64,000 bases of DNA from Arthrinium phaeospermum (taxonomy: Eukaryota; Ascomycota; Sordariomycetes; Amphisphaeriales; Apiosporaceae). The stretch is from positions 434,001 through 498,000 of the forward strand of contig QYRS01000013.1 of assembly GCA_006503535.1 (NCBI GenBank), read 5' to 3'. Shown here piece by piece: positions 11,247-25,156 of the stretch (positions within the stretch are counted from its first letter, which is position 1; each line of letters opens with the position of its first letter). The notes under the pieces are model-generated. The model was not told the DNA's origin. It ran no database searches and worked only from the letters and a program-made list of their open reading frames with translations. A program made the position numbers and the translations under genes.

Positions 11247-11858
11247 GTTTGCTGATGGTTGTGGTCGTATCGGTCGTCAATCGTACACGCGCCAGACGTC
11301 ACTATTTCTTGTCAATGCGCAGGCGGGCGCATTGCCATAATGGACTACCTGCAGCTCCCGAGAATGCCACTTATTGCCTGTGACCACCAGCGCATAACAT
11401 GTTTCATGTGACATTGAACGACTAGTGGCCACCAAGAAACAGGAGAACCAGAAAGTTGACCCTGGCGTCTTGCATGTGAGTGAGAGGTATCAATCAATTC
11501 GGAAGCTTCTGCAAGATTGCAAGACTTACTTCAATCAATGTAGGTACCTACCTACCTTACCAACCGACCAAAGAGAAGCTGCCGGACCCCTCCTTGCTAG
11601 ACGCCTCAGGCACAAAATGTGCCCGAATCGGAACAAAATCGCATTCGATGCATCTCTGACATCAGCAACTAGGGTAGATGATCAAGTTTCTTATCCTAAT
11701 TATTATTATTGTGTATACGTTAGGTTTCAGTTATCTCGTCTATGTTGCCTCCCTATGTGGTGAGGGTGTCTATGCCATGCCATTATATATGCGATAAACG
11801 CTATGTACAAGAATTCCCCTTTTCTTTCTTGGTCCTCCAAGGTGCATCGACAGACGGA
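11247..11858. other. Intergenic region between DUF3074 gene and CYP51
   Basis: Minus-strand tandem spacer holding the DUF3074 promoter and the CYP51 3' UTR. It contains a TAGGTACCTACCTACC-type word at about 11541-11559 and an AT-rich patch near 11690-11715. No gene is seen. Confidence 0.5.
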
Positions 11859-13510
<1,652 letters not shown>

Positions 13511-14662
13511 GGCGAGGAACGGGAGAAGATAGGAGGGGGAAATATATGAGGATTGGAACACTCTGTTGCACCCGATGAGCCGAGAATGAGGATGCAGCAA
13601 CGAGTTATCAAGGCCGGCGGCGTGTCCAAAGGGGGTTGAAAGGAGTCAAGTCGAAGAGAGAACGAGAAAGTGGCCTATGTATGTTGCTAGTGTTATTATT
13701 ATGTGCAAGCAGCCAGCAGCAGCAGTAGCAGGTATGCAATTTGCTTGTCCCTGGAAATTTGTCAATTGACTTTTGGCGCATCGCGATTCGCCCATTTCCT
13801 GTTTCCTCCCACATGCACTGGGCAGGGGGACCGCCCTAAACCACATAGCACCTAGCCCTGCCGCTAGCCACTTGTGCAATCCGTTTCTGCAATACCGCTT
13901 AAGCCCGACTGCTGCAGCCAATGGGATTGCATCGTCGTCGTATTCGTACCCGAATTGGTCTACCGGTATGTATGTACTCGGATTTCCTCCCAAGATCCAT
14001 CTAAGATGCCAACATACGATTCGCTCACCCATCGAACGAGTTGCAAGTGCCGAACCGCACTGGCAAACTGGACTGTCCTTCCAAGCAAACATGACGAATT
14101 CTTTAGGGACGTCATTGCGAACACGAAAGAAAAAGAACCCCCCCCCCCCCCCCCCCCCCCCCAAATTTTCTAAAGTCCATCTGCGAAATTGGACCGCGAC
14201 GTCGCTACTCCCTCTTATTACTCCCTCTTAATCCCTGTTGGCTTCCGCAGATAGTGTCCTAACCCCTATAACTTAGGAGGTTCAAGGCCAAGACCCAGAC
14301 CTCGACTTTTCTTCAGTCGGTGAACAGCAACAACTGTACAACATAGGGGGGGTCATCACATGCCAATAGATGTATACTGCTTGACTGTTTTTCGCACCCA
14401 TGTATAAGCCACAGCTATGCGCATGCATGTACTTGGGTCTTACTGATACTGGACAAGTCGGTTGGGAATTGGAGGCTGCCAGTATTTGCAATGAGGTCGA
14501 CCTATTCACTTGTACCTAAGTTATCGATATGATGCAACGTCCGCCAGAGTCGTGATATCCGAGAACCATCTAATCAAGCAGGAGCCTAAGTCATCAATAG
14601 AAAAGCCCCCCCTCCCCCCGATGCCCCCAAACGCTGCCTCTCGTTGGTTGGTGGGCATGGCC
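13511..14662. other. CYP51 upstream region with poly(C) tract
   Basis: Spacer between the CYP51 start and the stop of the CRT10-like gene, both on the minus strand. It should contain the CYP51 promoter. The dominant feature is a 25-nt poly(C) run at 14138-14162 preceded by an A/G-rich stretch. No gene is seen. Confidence 0.5.
14138..14162. repeat. 25-nt poly(C) homopolymer
   Basis: An unbroken run of 25 cytosines directly after AAGAAAAAGAA. It lies about 630 bp upstream of the CYP51 ATG. The true length may differ, since homopolymers in this assembly appear unreliable. Confidence 0.9.
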
Positions 14663-16848
14663 TTAGGCGACCATCAGTCTATTCGTTTCTACATTTCGGC
14701 TAATCTCGTAGCTCAGAATCCGCAGGTCATAGTAATGAATCATCAGGCGATATCTCAGACTGTTCCTTGCCTTGTTATCCCCGATCCTGTGGCTACGGGC
14801 AGAGGTCCGACGGCCACGCCGTACAGAGGGCAGATGGGGCGCAAGCCAGCATCCTCGTCCTTCTGGGTTGGTAGAATCGCCTCGATCTTAAACCCCCGTT
14901 CGAACAGCCATTCAAGTTGGTCACTGCGCGGCTGAGGTTTCGTTAACGTGATCAGAGCAACACGGCCCGACATGGAACCCCCTACAACGAGAGAGAGTTC
15001 CGGCACAAACACCACGTTGCTGATGCGGTCGATTCCCCATCTGGCCAATGGGAAATTGGGCCGATTCATCTGCACCGTCGCATGCTGGCACATAATTCCG
15101 ACCCCGCCTTCTTCGTGACTCCTCAACTCGATATCCGTCTCGTAGGTACGAAGAATGCTGCTTCCATCCTTAAGAATCGTGTTGCGTCTCTTGTTTCTCC
15201 CCGGCTTTAGATCGACTGGCTTCAAGCTGTGGCTGCTATCCCGAAACCTCTCAACCCAGCAGTTCGACTCGACGAGGCGTTGATGTTCATGAGGCACCAC
15301 GCGGTTTGTCCGACGAGCCCAAGGATGAGTGGTCGCGACGTTGGCTAAGTTATGTATCGCGCGACTGGTGTCAATCCAGCGCCCAATCTTATCGTTTTCG
15401 GCGAATCGTGCTTTTTGAGGGGATATCCCGAGTGCATCATGAAAGTTGGCCGTGGCCAGAAAGCTGGTTTCGGGTATCACCACAACACCCCAGCCCAAAG
15501 GTCTTGATCAGATCAGTTAGGAGAATTTTCCACCGTAGCCAGGACCAAGATTGTTCACAAGCCCATGCGACTTCACCTCGGGGCGGTTGACTTACCTTGT
15601 TTGGTCCGGGAGGATACCATTGGGGGCCATCCTTGATCTGTGGATACCTGGTATCATTTGGGGAGATTCCCACAGCTCCCATATATTCATGAGCCAGATG
15701 TTTCCTCTCACGTCGACGGCCACAACCTTGTCGACGTGGCCATCTTTGTCGCTACTGAAGTCCAGATTTGGTATGTTGTGCCCTACCTCACCCGTCTCGA
15801 ATACAACCCTCCAGTTGAGGTTCCGGTTACTCATGGCAGAAGATATCTCCTGCGGCGACGAATAGGGTACATCTCCCCCCGTCTTCACTACTTGGGTGTC
15901 CCTGACGACGGTCTTGTACAGCGGCTCACTACCACGGTATACGAAGGGCAGTACCTTGTCATAAGGTTGGCCCGACAAGGCTGGCAAGAACAAGGTAGCT
16001 GCGTGGGCGTTAGAGCCAACCGCTATCGCGCGGGACTTCTGATGGATTGCCAGGCCCCAAGCAGACCGCTGGACGTTCTCGTGAAAGAAGGGCCGCACCG
16101 TTTGGTCGTTGGTCTCAGTATCTGCCTCGCGCCGACCCACTTCCGCCTGTAGACATCTAGTGTAGTAGCCGATCACATCGCCGTCATCGTAGGCGAGCAG
16201 GAGTATCTCCTGTTCCCCGAACATCCCAGTTATCAAATGGTTCACCTGATGGGAGAATTCACGATCCAGAGCCCCAACAACTCTTCTTCCCGCATCGCTC
16301 ACAGGTGGTGTGAGAACGAAATCTGGTACGGAAGGTAGACTGTGCGCGACACAGCTACGCGGGCGCGAGATGTGGATCTGGTTTCTGTAGGCCGCGAAAT
16401 AGAGGTTGTGGACTTGCGACAGGGCTGTGAGGTTCAATCTCGAAGGCGCGACTGACGGCGGAGTCCCGTCTTCGGGGAACTGTTCAGACGTCGTATTCAC
16501 CGGATCCGTTTCGCTTGCCTCGTCTTCCGAGTCTTCCGAATCTTCCGTTAAAGAGTCCGGCCAACCGTCGGTGCCACCGCCTACAGTGACGACACCAATT
16601 GGAGGGGCAGTCGCAGGCTGTGATGCGACAGCATTGCCACCTCCGCCATTCGCGCTTTCGTCTACGTCGTCCTCTTCGTCGTCGTCATCGTCGCTGAAGT
16701 CGGCATGTGGTATTAAGACGTGTGTCGCAGGGCCCGGGTGATCGAAGGCGATTGTGGTGGTGGGTGGCAAATGGTATCGCTGGTGAGCAGTTTCGCAAAC
16801 GCATCTGCTCACTTGAAGCTTCCCAGCGGGGCCAGCAACGTTCGCCAT
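14663..16848 (-). CDS. CRT10-like protein (ribonucleotide reductase transcription regulator family)
   Basis: Large fungal protein of the CRT10 family; yeast CRT10 is a negative regulator of ribonucleotide reductase (RNR) gene transcription. Exon 1 is 16848-15596, intron 15595-15503 (93 bp, GTAAGT donor), exon 2 15502-14663. Features seen: an acidic patch SDDDDDEEDDVDE at about residues 52-64, a segment with WD-like strands (LLLAYDDGDVIGYYT, AIAVGSNAHAATLF, VDKVVAVDVRGNIWLMNIW), the LGWGVVVIPETSFLATANFHDALG block typical of the family, and a C-terminal YRLMIHYYDLRILSYEISRN segment. That last block is in another frame: the run CAAGGAACAG at 14765-14766 appears to lack one G. With that base restored the protein is exactly 697 aa. 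Function in this organism is inferred from the family. Confidence 0.78.
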
Positions 16849-17567
16849 GTCATCATGTTTTAGGCGTACGTTTCTGGCCTGGTGTTCACGGGTTCAGAGA
16901 GCTGCCAAGAGGTGTGTTCAGAGGATGCTCCACGAGTATCGGCTCCTTCTTCAGTGTAGACATGCAGTAAACTTGGAAGCCTGCGACATGAGATGTTGGG
17001 TTGATGGCGAATGGTCGACAAAGCCATCCGGGTTGGTTGGAGCTTGGAAGGCTGATAGTTCCTTATCGATTGGGTACCTAAGGTTGGGTAAGAGGTGGGA
17101 GGGACCCTGCGACTTGACCCTTGTTGCTTTGGCCTTTGGCCTGTTGTTTCCCTTACTCAGTGCTTTATCGATAAGAGCTCCCCCAATCCCAGTCAACACG
17201 AAGTGGAGATGACGATCCGGGTCGATACCAAAACACGAGCATGCTGTCTATCGGGTTTGACACGCATGCACATCATTGATAGTTACTTGCTTATTATTAC
17301 GGTCTGGTATGATTAAGTGCAGATCCTGGTATGACATTAAATAAGAAAGCATAGATTGGTATCTAGATCCCGTAACTCCTCGCTCCCATACGCTTTTATG
17401 CGCAAACAATCTCCATATGTATGTACATAGCTTACACCATTCACATAAGCCTTTGCCTGTTTCCAACCAGACGGGTTTGTTATACAGATAACTCAGTAAA
17501 TCGGAATCCCAAACGCAATGGGGAGCCATGTAACAGAGCCCCGGAAAATCTACCAGCACCGTTCGAG
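16849..17567. other. Intergenic region between CRT10-like gene and ammonium permease
   Basis: Minus-strand tandem spacer containing the CRT10-like promoter and the 3' UTR of the ammonium permease gene. AT-rich near 17280-17350. No gene is seen. Confidence 0.5.
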
Positions 17568-19448
17568 CTATTGAGTAGTAGTGGCCGGGTCGCGATGATC
17601 GTGCTCGTGCTCGCGCTCGTGCGCCTCCTTGTCGATAGCCGCTTGCTTGGCAGGTGCGCGAGCTGAAATGCCGATTTTCTCGGCCTCGGACTCGAGCGAT
17701 GTGCCGTTGGTGTTGGCCATGTGGGCATGCTCCTCGATGCCGTGCTGCGGTACGATTTGGGCGTTGCCGCTGTGGGGTTCATCCTTTGCCGGAGTCCAGG
17801 CAAGAAAATCACGGCGGACCTCAACGTAGTCATAAGCGAACTCGCCAAGCTGATCGTCGTCCATACCCAAGAGCTCCGCCTCCTCGCTGGCACGGAGATG
17901 GAGGCCAGGAATGACGTCGATGATCTTGGCGATGATGGCGGAAACAACAAAGGAGTAGGCCGTGCAGGCAACGACGTAAGCAATCTGGATGTAAAGCTGC
18001 TTCCAGTTGTGGTCCACCCAGCCGCCGGTTATAGCGCCCGTGTTGACCCCGTCGAGACCAATGATATAGCCAGCACCGAAGAGTGCGTTGAAGATAAGAC
18101 CAACCATGCCGCCGATGCCGTGTTCAGCGAACACATCAAGAGAGTCGTCGATTTTGAGAAGGAATTTCACTACCACATTGTTAGTCCGGAGAACTTCCAT
18201 CATCAAGCCAGCCGTAACATACCCTTAGTGCCAAAGTTGCAGCACACTCCAGTTACAACGCCCAAGATGATCGAGGCCCAGGGAGGGATGAAGCCCGAGG
18301 CGGGAGTGGCAGCGACGAGACCAGAAATGACACCAGAACACCAGCCGACCATCGACCATTTCTTTGCCAGGCGGAAATCGAGTAGACACCACGTCATGGC
18401 GGCAAACATGGCGGTGAGGCAGGAGTTCCAGCAGGCCATCACTGCGCGAAGGTTGGCACCAAACGCAGAGCCACCGTTGAAGCCCAACCATCCAAACCAT
18501 AGCAGAATCGTTCCGAGGGTGATGAGAGATACGTTATGGGGTCGGAAGTTGAGCATCATCTTCTCGTGGCGGCGGCCGAGGACCCAGGAGTAGGCGAGTG
18601 CCGACATTCCGCTGACGATTTCGACGGGGCCACCTCCGGCGTAGTCGAGAACTCCGTATTTGAACGCCCATCCATTCACATTCCAGACCCAGCAGGCAAC
18701 AGGGCAGTAGACGATGGTGGCCCAGAAGAAGGTGAAAACCATGGCGGGAAGGACGCGACCTCGTTCGGCGGTCGCGCCAATAACGAGAGCACCGGTTACG
18801 GCACAGAATTGCATCTGAACGGCCACAACATGTTAGTCACCAAAACCCCATGGCCCATAGTGAGGCGGCACCGGTGGTACAAATGCTGCTGACTACGTTA
18901 GCTTGCTTACCTGGTAGAACGAGTACAGGAGCTCGGGGATAAGAGGAGAGCCAGGCGAGGGCTTGGCGAGCGTGTTCATGAGACCGAATTTGTGTAAATC
19001 GCCAATGAATCCGTTTGTGGCAGTGCTGCTAAACGCCAACGAATAACCCCAGAAATACCATTGGAACTGTCACGGTTGGGTTAGGCAATGGTCATACAAT
19101 AAGTGCTGATGCCTATACTTACAATGATGACGGAAAAGGACATCATGACCACCCAAATCAACGATAGGGCCGACTTTCTTCGAGACAATCCGGAGTAGAG
19201 GAAGGCGATACCGGGGACCATAATCAGAACCATGCAAGCCGCTATTATGATGAAGGCTTGGTCTCCGGACTGGTACCATTGGTTGAGGTTCTCGGTGGCT
19301 AGAGGTTTTGTCGAGGTAAGCAGGCATTCACAGGTGCGAATGGCAAAGAACGGGATTCCCGTTGGCAGGTGAACGTACTGGAGTCACCACCGGTTTCTTC
19401 GTTGGTCCCATTGAACTCCGTAGGAGCTCCAACCCACGAGTACGACAT
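17568..19448 (-). CDS. Ammonium permease (Amt/Mep family)
   Basis: Plasma-membrane ammonium transporter of the Amt/Mep/Rh family. Exons: 19448-19379, 19298-19123, 19066-18911, 18814-18223, 18169-17568; introns of 80, 56, 96 and 53 bp, all GT-AG. The spliced product is 531 aa with no frame error. The N-terminal WVGAPTEFNGTNEETGGDS segment is extracellular, followed by about eleven membrane segments. Family blocks seen: DQAFIIIAACMVLIMVPGIAFLYSGLSRRK-type first helix pair, GALVIGATAERGR, CPVACWVWN, YAGGGPVEIVSGMSALAYSWVLGRRH, LLWFGWLGFNGGSAFGANLRA, and HGIGGMVGLIFNALF. These include the conserved aromatic gate and twin-His region (YDYAG-like and HG). A cytosolic C-terminal tail is His/Glu rich. 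AGATAA and CGATAA words upstream fit GATA-factor nitrogen control. Confidence 0.95.
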
Positions 19449-22400
19449 GGTCGTGGCGACGAGCTTGCAGAATCGTAGAGGCGTGTCGATGTGGTTGGTG
19501 GTAGAGGTGTATTGGGTGGGATACCAAAATCCGGAGGAATCTAGAGACAAAGGTCCCGGTCGTAAACTCTATCCAACAAATCCGAATAGAGCAATGGGGA
19601 ACGAGAACAGCTCCTTTTGCCGGGGAACAGACGGCCGCGGCGTAGAGTTATATACGAGAGGCGACAGCACCTAATAAAGGTGGACGCTACCTACGTTTCC
19701 TCTGCACCGAAAGCTCTAGGAATCCCTAGCCTAGGTCGCGAGATCACCCGTACCGAAGTACTTGATCCCTGACAGCAGGGGCGCCATATTTGGGAAGAAA
19801 TCGGCGCCCAAACCAATAAGAGGGTGACCCAGATGGAATGCAGATAATGGGGAGGGGGGGCTTATCCAGGCGGCCTGCGTTAGCTGGGTACATCTGCCAC
19901 TACAGTACTTACTACGTCCCATATCCTGTCATGGGCGAACGTTTAGCAGAGAGCTTCCGTCAGGAAAAAATGGGGATTGGGGCGGCCCAGTGCCAAGGTT
20001 CGTGCTTGTTCCAGCTCGAACAGCCACCGCGGGATGCCAGCCAGGCAAAGGACCGATGTCGCGATTGGTGTGAATGGGAATGGATCGCTTCTGCGCTTGC
20101 ATGAAAGCGGTACTTTGAAAGGGAAAACGGTACAGTATGCGTGGGAGTTGTTCGGTCCTGAATCGACACTGCTGATATCCAACTGCTGGCTGGTGTTTAT
20201 GTGTACCGATGCGTTCTCCAGCGGCCGAGCCGGACTCTGTGTGACGAACAGGATACGCAATGGCAATTCAGTCTTCCTGTATGTAAGTATTCTCAGTAGC
20301 AGAAGCTTGACTGACTTCTGGGCACGTCACCGGCCAGTGGAAAAGAAACAGAGCGATAACGGCCCGTCGTGGTCGGAATAGGCTAAACGGACCACCGAGA
20401 GTGGCAGAAACGGGAATTCGCCGTATCTGTCGTATCTGCTCACCAGGAGAACAGGCTCAGATTTGTCGTTGAATCTTCAAATGTGATGGAGACAGCCTCG
20501 GAAACCCCATGCTAAGCCATGGTATAAGTGGGTTGCTGGTCTAGACCTGATTTGGGAGAATGGACTGCAGAACCCTTCCCCCAATGATGATTCGGCATCT
20601 GCAAAGGAAAAGCTTGAAGCCAGCGCAAGGGGCTCAATGTTGTGTTCTGCAACCATTCGCATTACCAGATGTGCCTTGGCAGATCTAGTAGTATACCATC
20701 ACGACATTGGTATATGTAATCTGCTCAACTTTTTCCTGGGCTTTCCTTGGACTCGTGCCACTTTCCCTGCCACCCTGGTGCCATCCAGAAGCAAGAAACT
20801 CTGGTCGAAGCAAGGACACTCGGCACGTATGTACGTGGATACATACTGATATTGTTTATCTGCCCAGCCCAGATTACATTACTTACCGACGTAGGTCCCG
20901 CAACGCACGCATCGAGCAGCCAAGACCCGACCGACCCTGCGGCCCTGCCTGCATCTCGCACAGCACACCCCCAAATAGAACGGGCGAAAGCACAGGCCCC
21001 AGAACCGCTGGGTCAGCATGTGGGGCCCATGAAAATTTTACGAAATCGTTTGTCTTGGGACTTACAAAGAGTTTGTTCCAGGGCACTTTTCTCTTCCAGT
21101 CGCCCAGTAGATATTGGCCTGTCTTATCTGCGGACAATGTGTTGTTTATTATAGTTGCTACTATTATCCGTCACGCAGGAGCAAGCTAGGTTCATGACAT
21201 ACAACCCCTTCAGATGCAAACCTATGTTTGTCTGAATTCACGATCCCGCTGCCCACCTCGGTCTCTTCGGAGCCCCGACTCTTGACAACCAACTGTTAAC
21301 ATTGTCGCGGACCCTCTGTCAGAAGCGAAGACCTGGTTGAATGGATTACATGGCGAGAGACCGCACCGGTAGTGTCGGCGTCGGTCGGATTAACTCCACG
21401 TATACACACGTAGCGTCTACCAAGAATGATCAAGCTCAGACGGTGTATTCAGTCTGGTTACCGTTGCTATGTACACCCTTTGTACTGCACTAACAATTTC
21501 TCTGGGTGAGCGCTAGTGGCAGAATGGTCCGGGTAGGTAGGGTCTCTCTGTGTGTGTGCGCGATAACGGCAGGCGACAGGCAGACAGGTTACTGTTCATG
21601 TGTGGTAAAAAGTCAATGGCCATGATGTCAACAATACGCTGGACCCCCAAGGCTTCTGCTTCTCCTCAAATTTCAGCTGGCACTGGAGCAGAGACCTGAT
21701 CCGCGTTGCGCTTGAAACAAACGTCCCTACTTGTATTAGAGCTTCGCGGGCCGGCGCATTTGCCCAGGTCCCAGACTCCCAGGAAAATACCACCCGAAAA
21801 CAGCCATGCGCCCCGGTTTGCGCCATGACACCGCAGCCAGAGATAAGGACATTGGAAGTCATATGCCGATCGGACCAGATGAAACCACAGCTACATACCA
21901 CATTTCTATGTACATACATATGTATGCGCATATGCGCATAGATGACAGATCGAGCATGAACCTCTTGCAGCTGAGATACAACGGGCTTGCCGGAAGAACC
22001 GACAGGGCAAGGCTGTCTTGTCACTCCCGTCCCCATGCCGGGCCCAGATGGCTCAGCCCCAGCTGCCAGCGGGAGGATGTTATTGCTCGCTCTCAATGCC
22101 CAGCCTCGTAATCGTCGGCGCAGGTACTGTAGGTATTACCGTGTAATTATAGCGTGGTAGTAGTCGAGACTCGAGAGCCCACCGATAAGTTTTGAAGTAG
22201 CGTCGGGCCATACCCATCCAGGTCTCCACCGCGACGGGGGTCCAGGGCGGACCTTATCTCTTGGCAAAGTCTGCCTTATCTCGACCAATAGTGATGCGGC
22301 AGATTTCTCATCCATCCAACTCAAGCCAGCCAAGTCGATCCTCCAGTTCATATCCATGTCATCGTTACAGTTGCCGTGATCAGATCAGTGTTCTGGCGTT

Positions 22401-25156
22401 TGTCGTCGCCCGTCCGGTGGTTTATTCGCATCGGCATGATACGCGATTACCATTTGATGCGGTAGCCATCTGGGCATGGGAACGTTGGAATAAGCTCATG
22501 GTGCCAAGGCGTAAGGCTCAGACCTAGACAGACGTCAGGATTTTCCATCACGTAACAGCTTCACCAAGTGTCCCGTCCAGCGAGTTTCCATTACATACCT
22601 GACAGCCCGCAGCCCGTTTTGGGTCGCGTGTCCCTTGCATTGAGATCTGAACACTACCGCGCCCGCCCCTGGCCAATTCTAGAAACTTTCCGCCTTGGGA
22701 CCCCCACCCCCAGATTCGGCCTCGCCATCCCACCATCCCATGATTCCCATCCCTTCCTTCATGCAGCCACGTCAGCATCGAGAAGGTAGTAGCTGAAAAT
22801 AAAAGGCATCTTTGTCTGGAGTTGTTTGCTTCTGACAGTACAATTGCCACAAGCTAGTCTCGAATCAGATGCCGATATCATGGATCTGGCTGGCAGTCTG
22901 AAACAGCCATCATTCCGGCAGGCCGACTTATACCTGATCTATCGCCTTGGCTTTGTCGCGCTTTGCTCTCCCGTATCTATTTTCAACACCTCTACTGTAG
23001 ATTCCGTGGTGCCGCAATCTTCAGATAGATAAGGCATGTCGTGGGGTGCCTCACCATGCGCCCCCGCGGCGAAAGCCTGCCCACCCGACCCCATTGGATC
23101 CTCTCCGAAGACGGACGACGTACGGCTAGAGTTAACACGACGGCTCGGGTATCGAGACGGCGACATTGTCTGCCTCCTGTTGCCCAGAGATGCGCGTCGC
23201 GAAGCCCAACAGGCACTGGCACTTTTTGTACGGCGAGACAATCAACTGCCATCAGGCACATGCATCGATACTTCACGTACTTGTACAGTAGTAGTGCTCC
23301 TTGCTAGTCGTGTAGCGAGAACACTTGCGCAGCCCAGTATCTGCCTTGGTGCCAAGCGGGAGTCTTGGTACCGTTCAAATACTGGACTTTTGCCTGGCTA
23401 TGCCCGTTGCGGTGCCGGCTGTCGTCCGTTTCTGTGGCGGGAAAAGATACTATCGGATCATCCATATCATCGACAACTAGTATGCCCCTAAGACCATGCA
23501 CTCACACCAAGGCTTGTTACAGGTGATGAACTAGGAGATTCGAAGGAGGCTATGCCATAACCAAGGAGTCCATAGGTCGCCGTTAGTCGACTTCCTGAAG
23601 GGCAGTCTTGTAATCTGCAGTCCAGAGTGGGAGACCAAAACCACAAACCCCTTCACATCATCTGGCGCGTTTGCACCACGAATTACCAAGCCCCTTTTTG
23701 CCCCCAGTTAGCTAGTTTGATGATTATCTGCACGAACAGCGACAATGGAGGTGTAGACAGTATGGCTAGATTATTGTTATGTCGTGACAACTGGACCGGG
23801 TTTTCCGGGCAACCGATGCTGTGGTGTTTCGGCATACTTGGGTTGGGATATTGGAAGACCCGGCTCTGATATCGGCCAAGTCATCGTCCAGATGGCCTCC
23901 CTCTACAGATAGCTTCTCCCCGCGCATGTGCATTGCTGGATGCGATCCTGGCTCCCACGGGCTGAGCGAATATGGCAAGTGTAGAAGAGGCGCTGTCCCT
24001 CAACAGTTGGAAACAACACGCAGTCACAAACAGACTTCCACGGATACGTGCTTCTCAGCCGTGTCCACTTGGCGGTAAATCATCAGGACGGAGAGTAAAG
24101 ATAGCCCTGCACACACTCTGGCCCAAAGACACTGGCGAATGAGTCTGGGGAGTGGATGCTCTTATCTACCAAGTACCACGACCGCACAACAGCTCCGGCA
24201 GACGCACCCTAACCCGTACTTGCCCGGCTTTCCTTGGTGACAAAAGGCACAGCAACACCTACCTAACCGCAATCGTTAGCGAGCAGATCATTGGCCATGT
24301 ACTATCCCAATAGAACAGTCTTGGTGGCGTACATTGCCTGCTTAGTATCCATTATGGAATCAAGTCCTTGGTCTCGCTGGGGGGTATAAACCTGTCCGTC
24401 AAAAACACCAATGTCTTGGACCCGTACGAGAAACGTCATGCTCGGAATGCCGAGCCCAGAGCAAATTTGCGACTGGTAAATAAAGTGATAGGCCTCTACG
24501 AAGCCTACGGCTACAATTAACCCGACGAACGGTGCCTGGCGGTGGCTCCGAGAAGGCTGCGTCGACATGTTCGATGGACTCGTCATGAAACACCCCCCCC
24601 CAAAAGCACACAACGTAGAACGGCTGGTGTTGAGCTTCGAGTCTTTCAAGACAGCAGATGGATGACCCAATGACTCGCTATGAGACAACCGTGTGGTTGA
24701 TGATATGTCTAAAATGTGTTTTGCTCCATCTGATGTTAGAATGGCTATCGGACAGGCTTGACATACACTCACCACCCACTCATTCCTGAGCCGTGTTGCC
24801 AAATCATCACATGTACAGCTCATGTCATGATAGCACCTTGGTCGAGTTCCGCTACACATATCAGTCAGTTCGACAGGGTCTGGGTTGTTGCTGGGAGAAT
24901 TGTTGCTCACGTGACTCCGCGATGTCTCCGCGTTGCCCCCCGCTCTCCTCATCGTCAAGGTTTTCGCCGTTTGCCCGCAACCGCGTTTGCAAACTTTCGT
25001 GCCTGGTCAAGTCACCCAGTCCACAACTACCTCTTCAAGTGCACTTTGTCTCCAAGAGCCCAGAAGAAAACGGAAAGACCCCCATCATCTTCATCAAAGG
25101 AAAAAGAAAAAGAAAAAGACGCAGAGAAGCACACAGGGAAAGACCAAACCCTCATC
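19449..25156. other. Long intergenic region without a recognisable gene
   Basis: Divergent 5.7-kb spacer between the ammonium permease and the small cysteine-containing protein. Open frames here are short, lie on both strands, and show no family motif, no codon bias like the neighbours and no consistent intron pattern. GGTAGGTAGG lies near 21531-21542. I see no transposase, reverse transcriptase, terminal repeats or obvious AT-rich decay. Confidence 0.5.
19842..19847 (+). promoter_or_regulatory. GATA-factor type site (AGATAA) upstream of the ammonium permease
   Basis: HGATAR word 394 bp upstream of the permease ATG; a second, CGATAA, is at 20354-20359. AreA/NIT2 regulators bind such sites and activate ammonium permeases when preferred nitrogen is scarce. 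Single hexamers are common by chance, so this is only suggestive. Confidence 0.25.

Noticed and set aside
17568..19448. Link between ammonium permease, TauD-type enzyme and sulfate permease as one nutrient cluster
   Set aside because: They are 12-22 kb apart, separated by unrelated genes, and nothing in the sequence shows shared control.
24302..24958. Open frame of 218 codons on the minus strand
   Set aside because: No domain, poor codon bias, and it overlaps the probable leader of the plus-strand small-protein gene.
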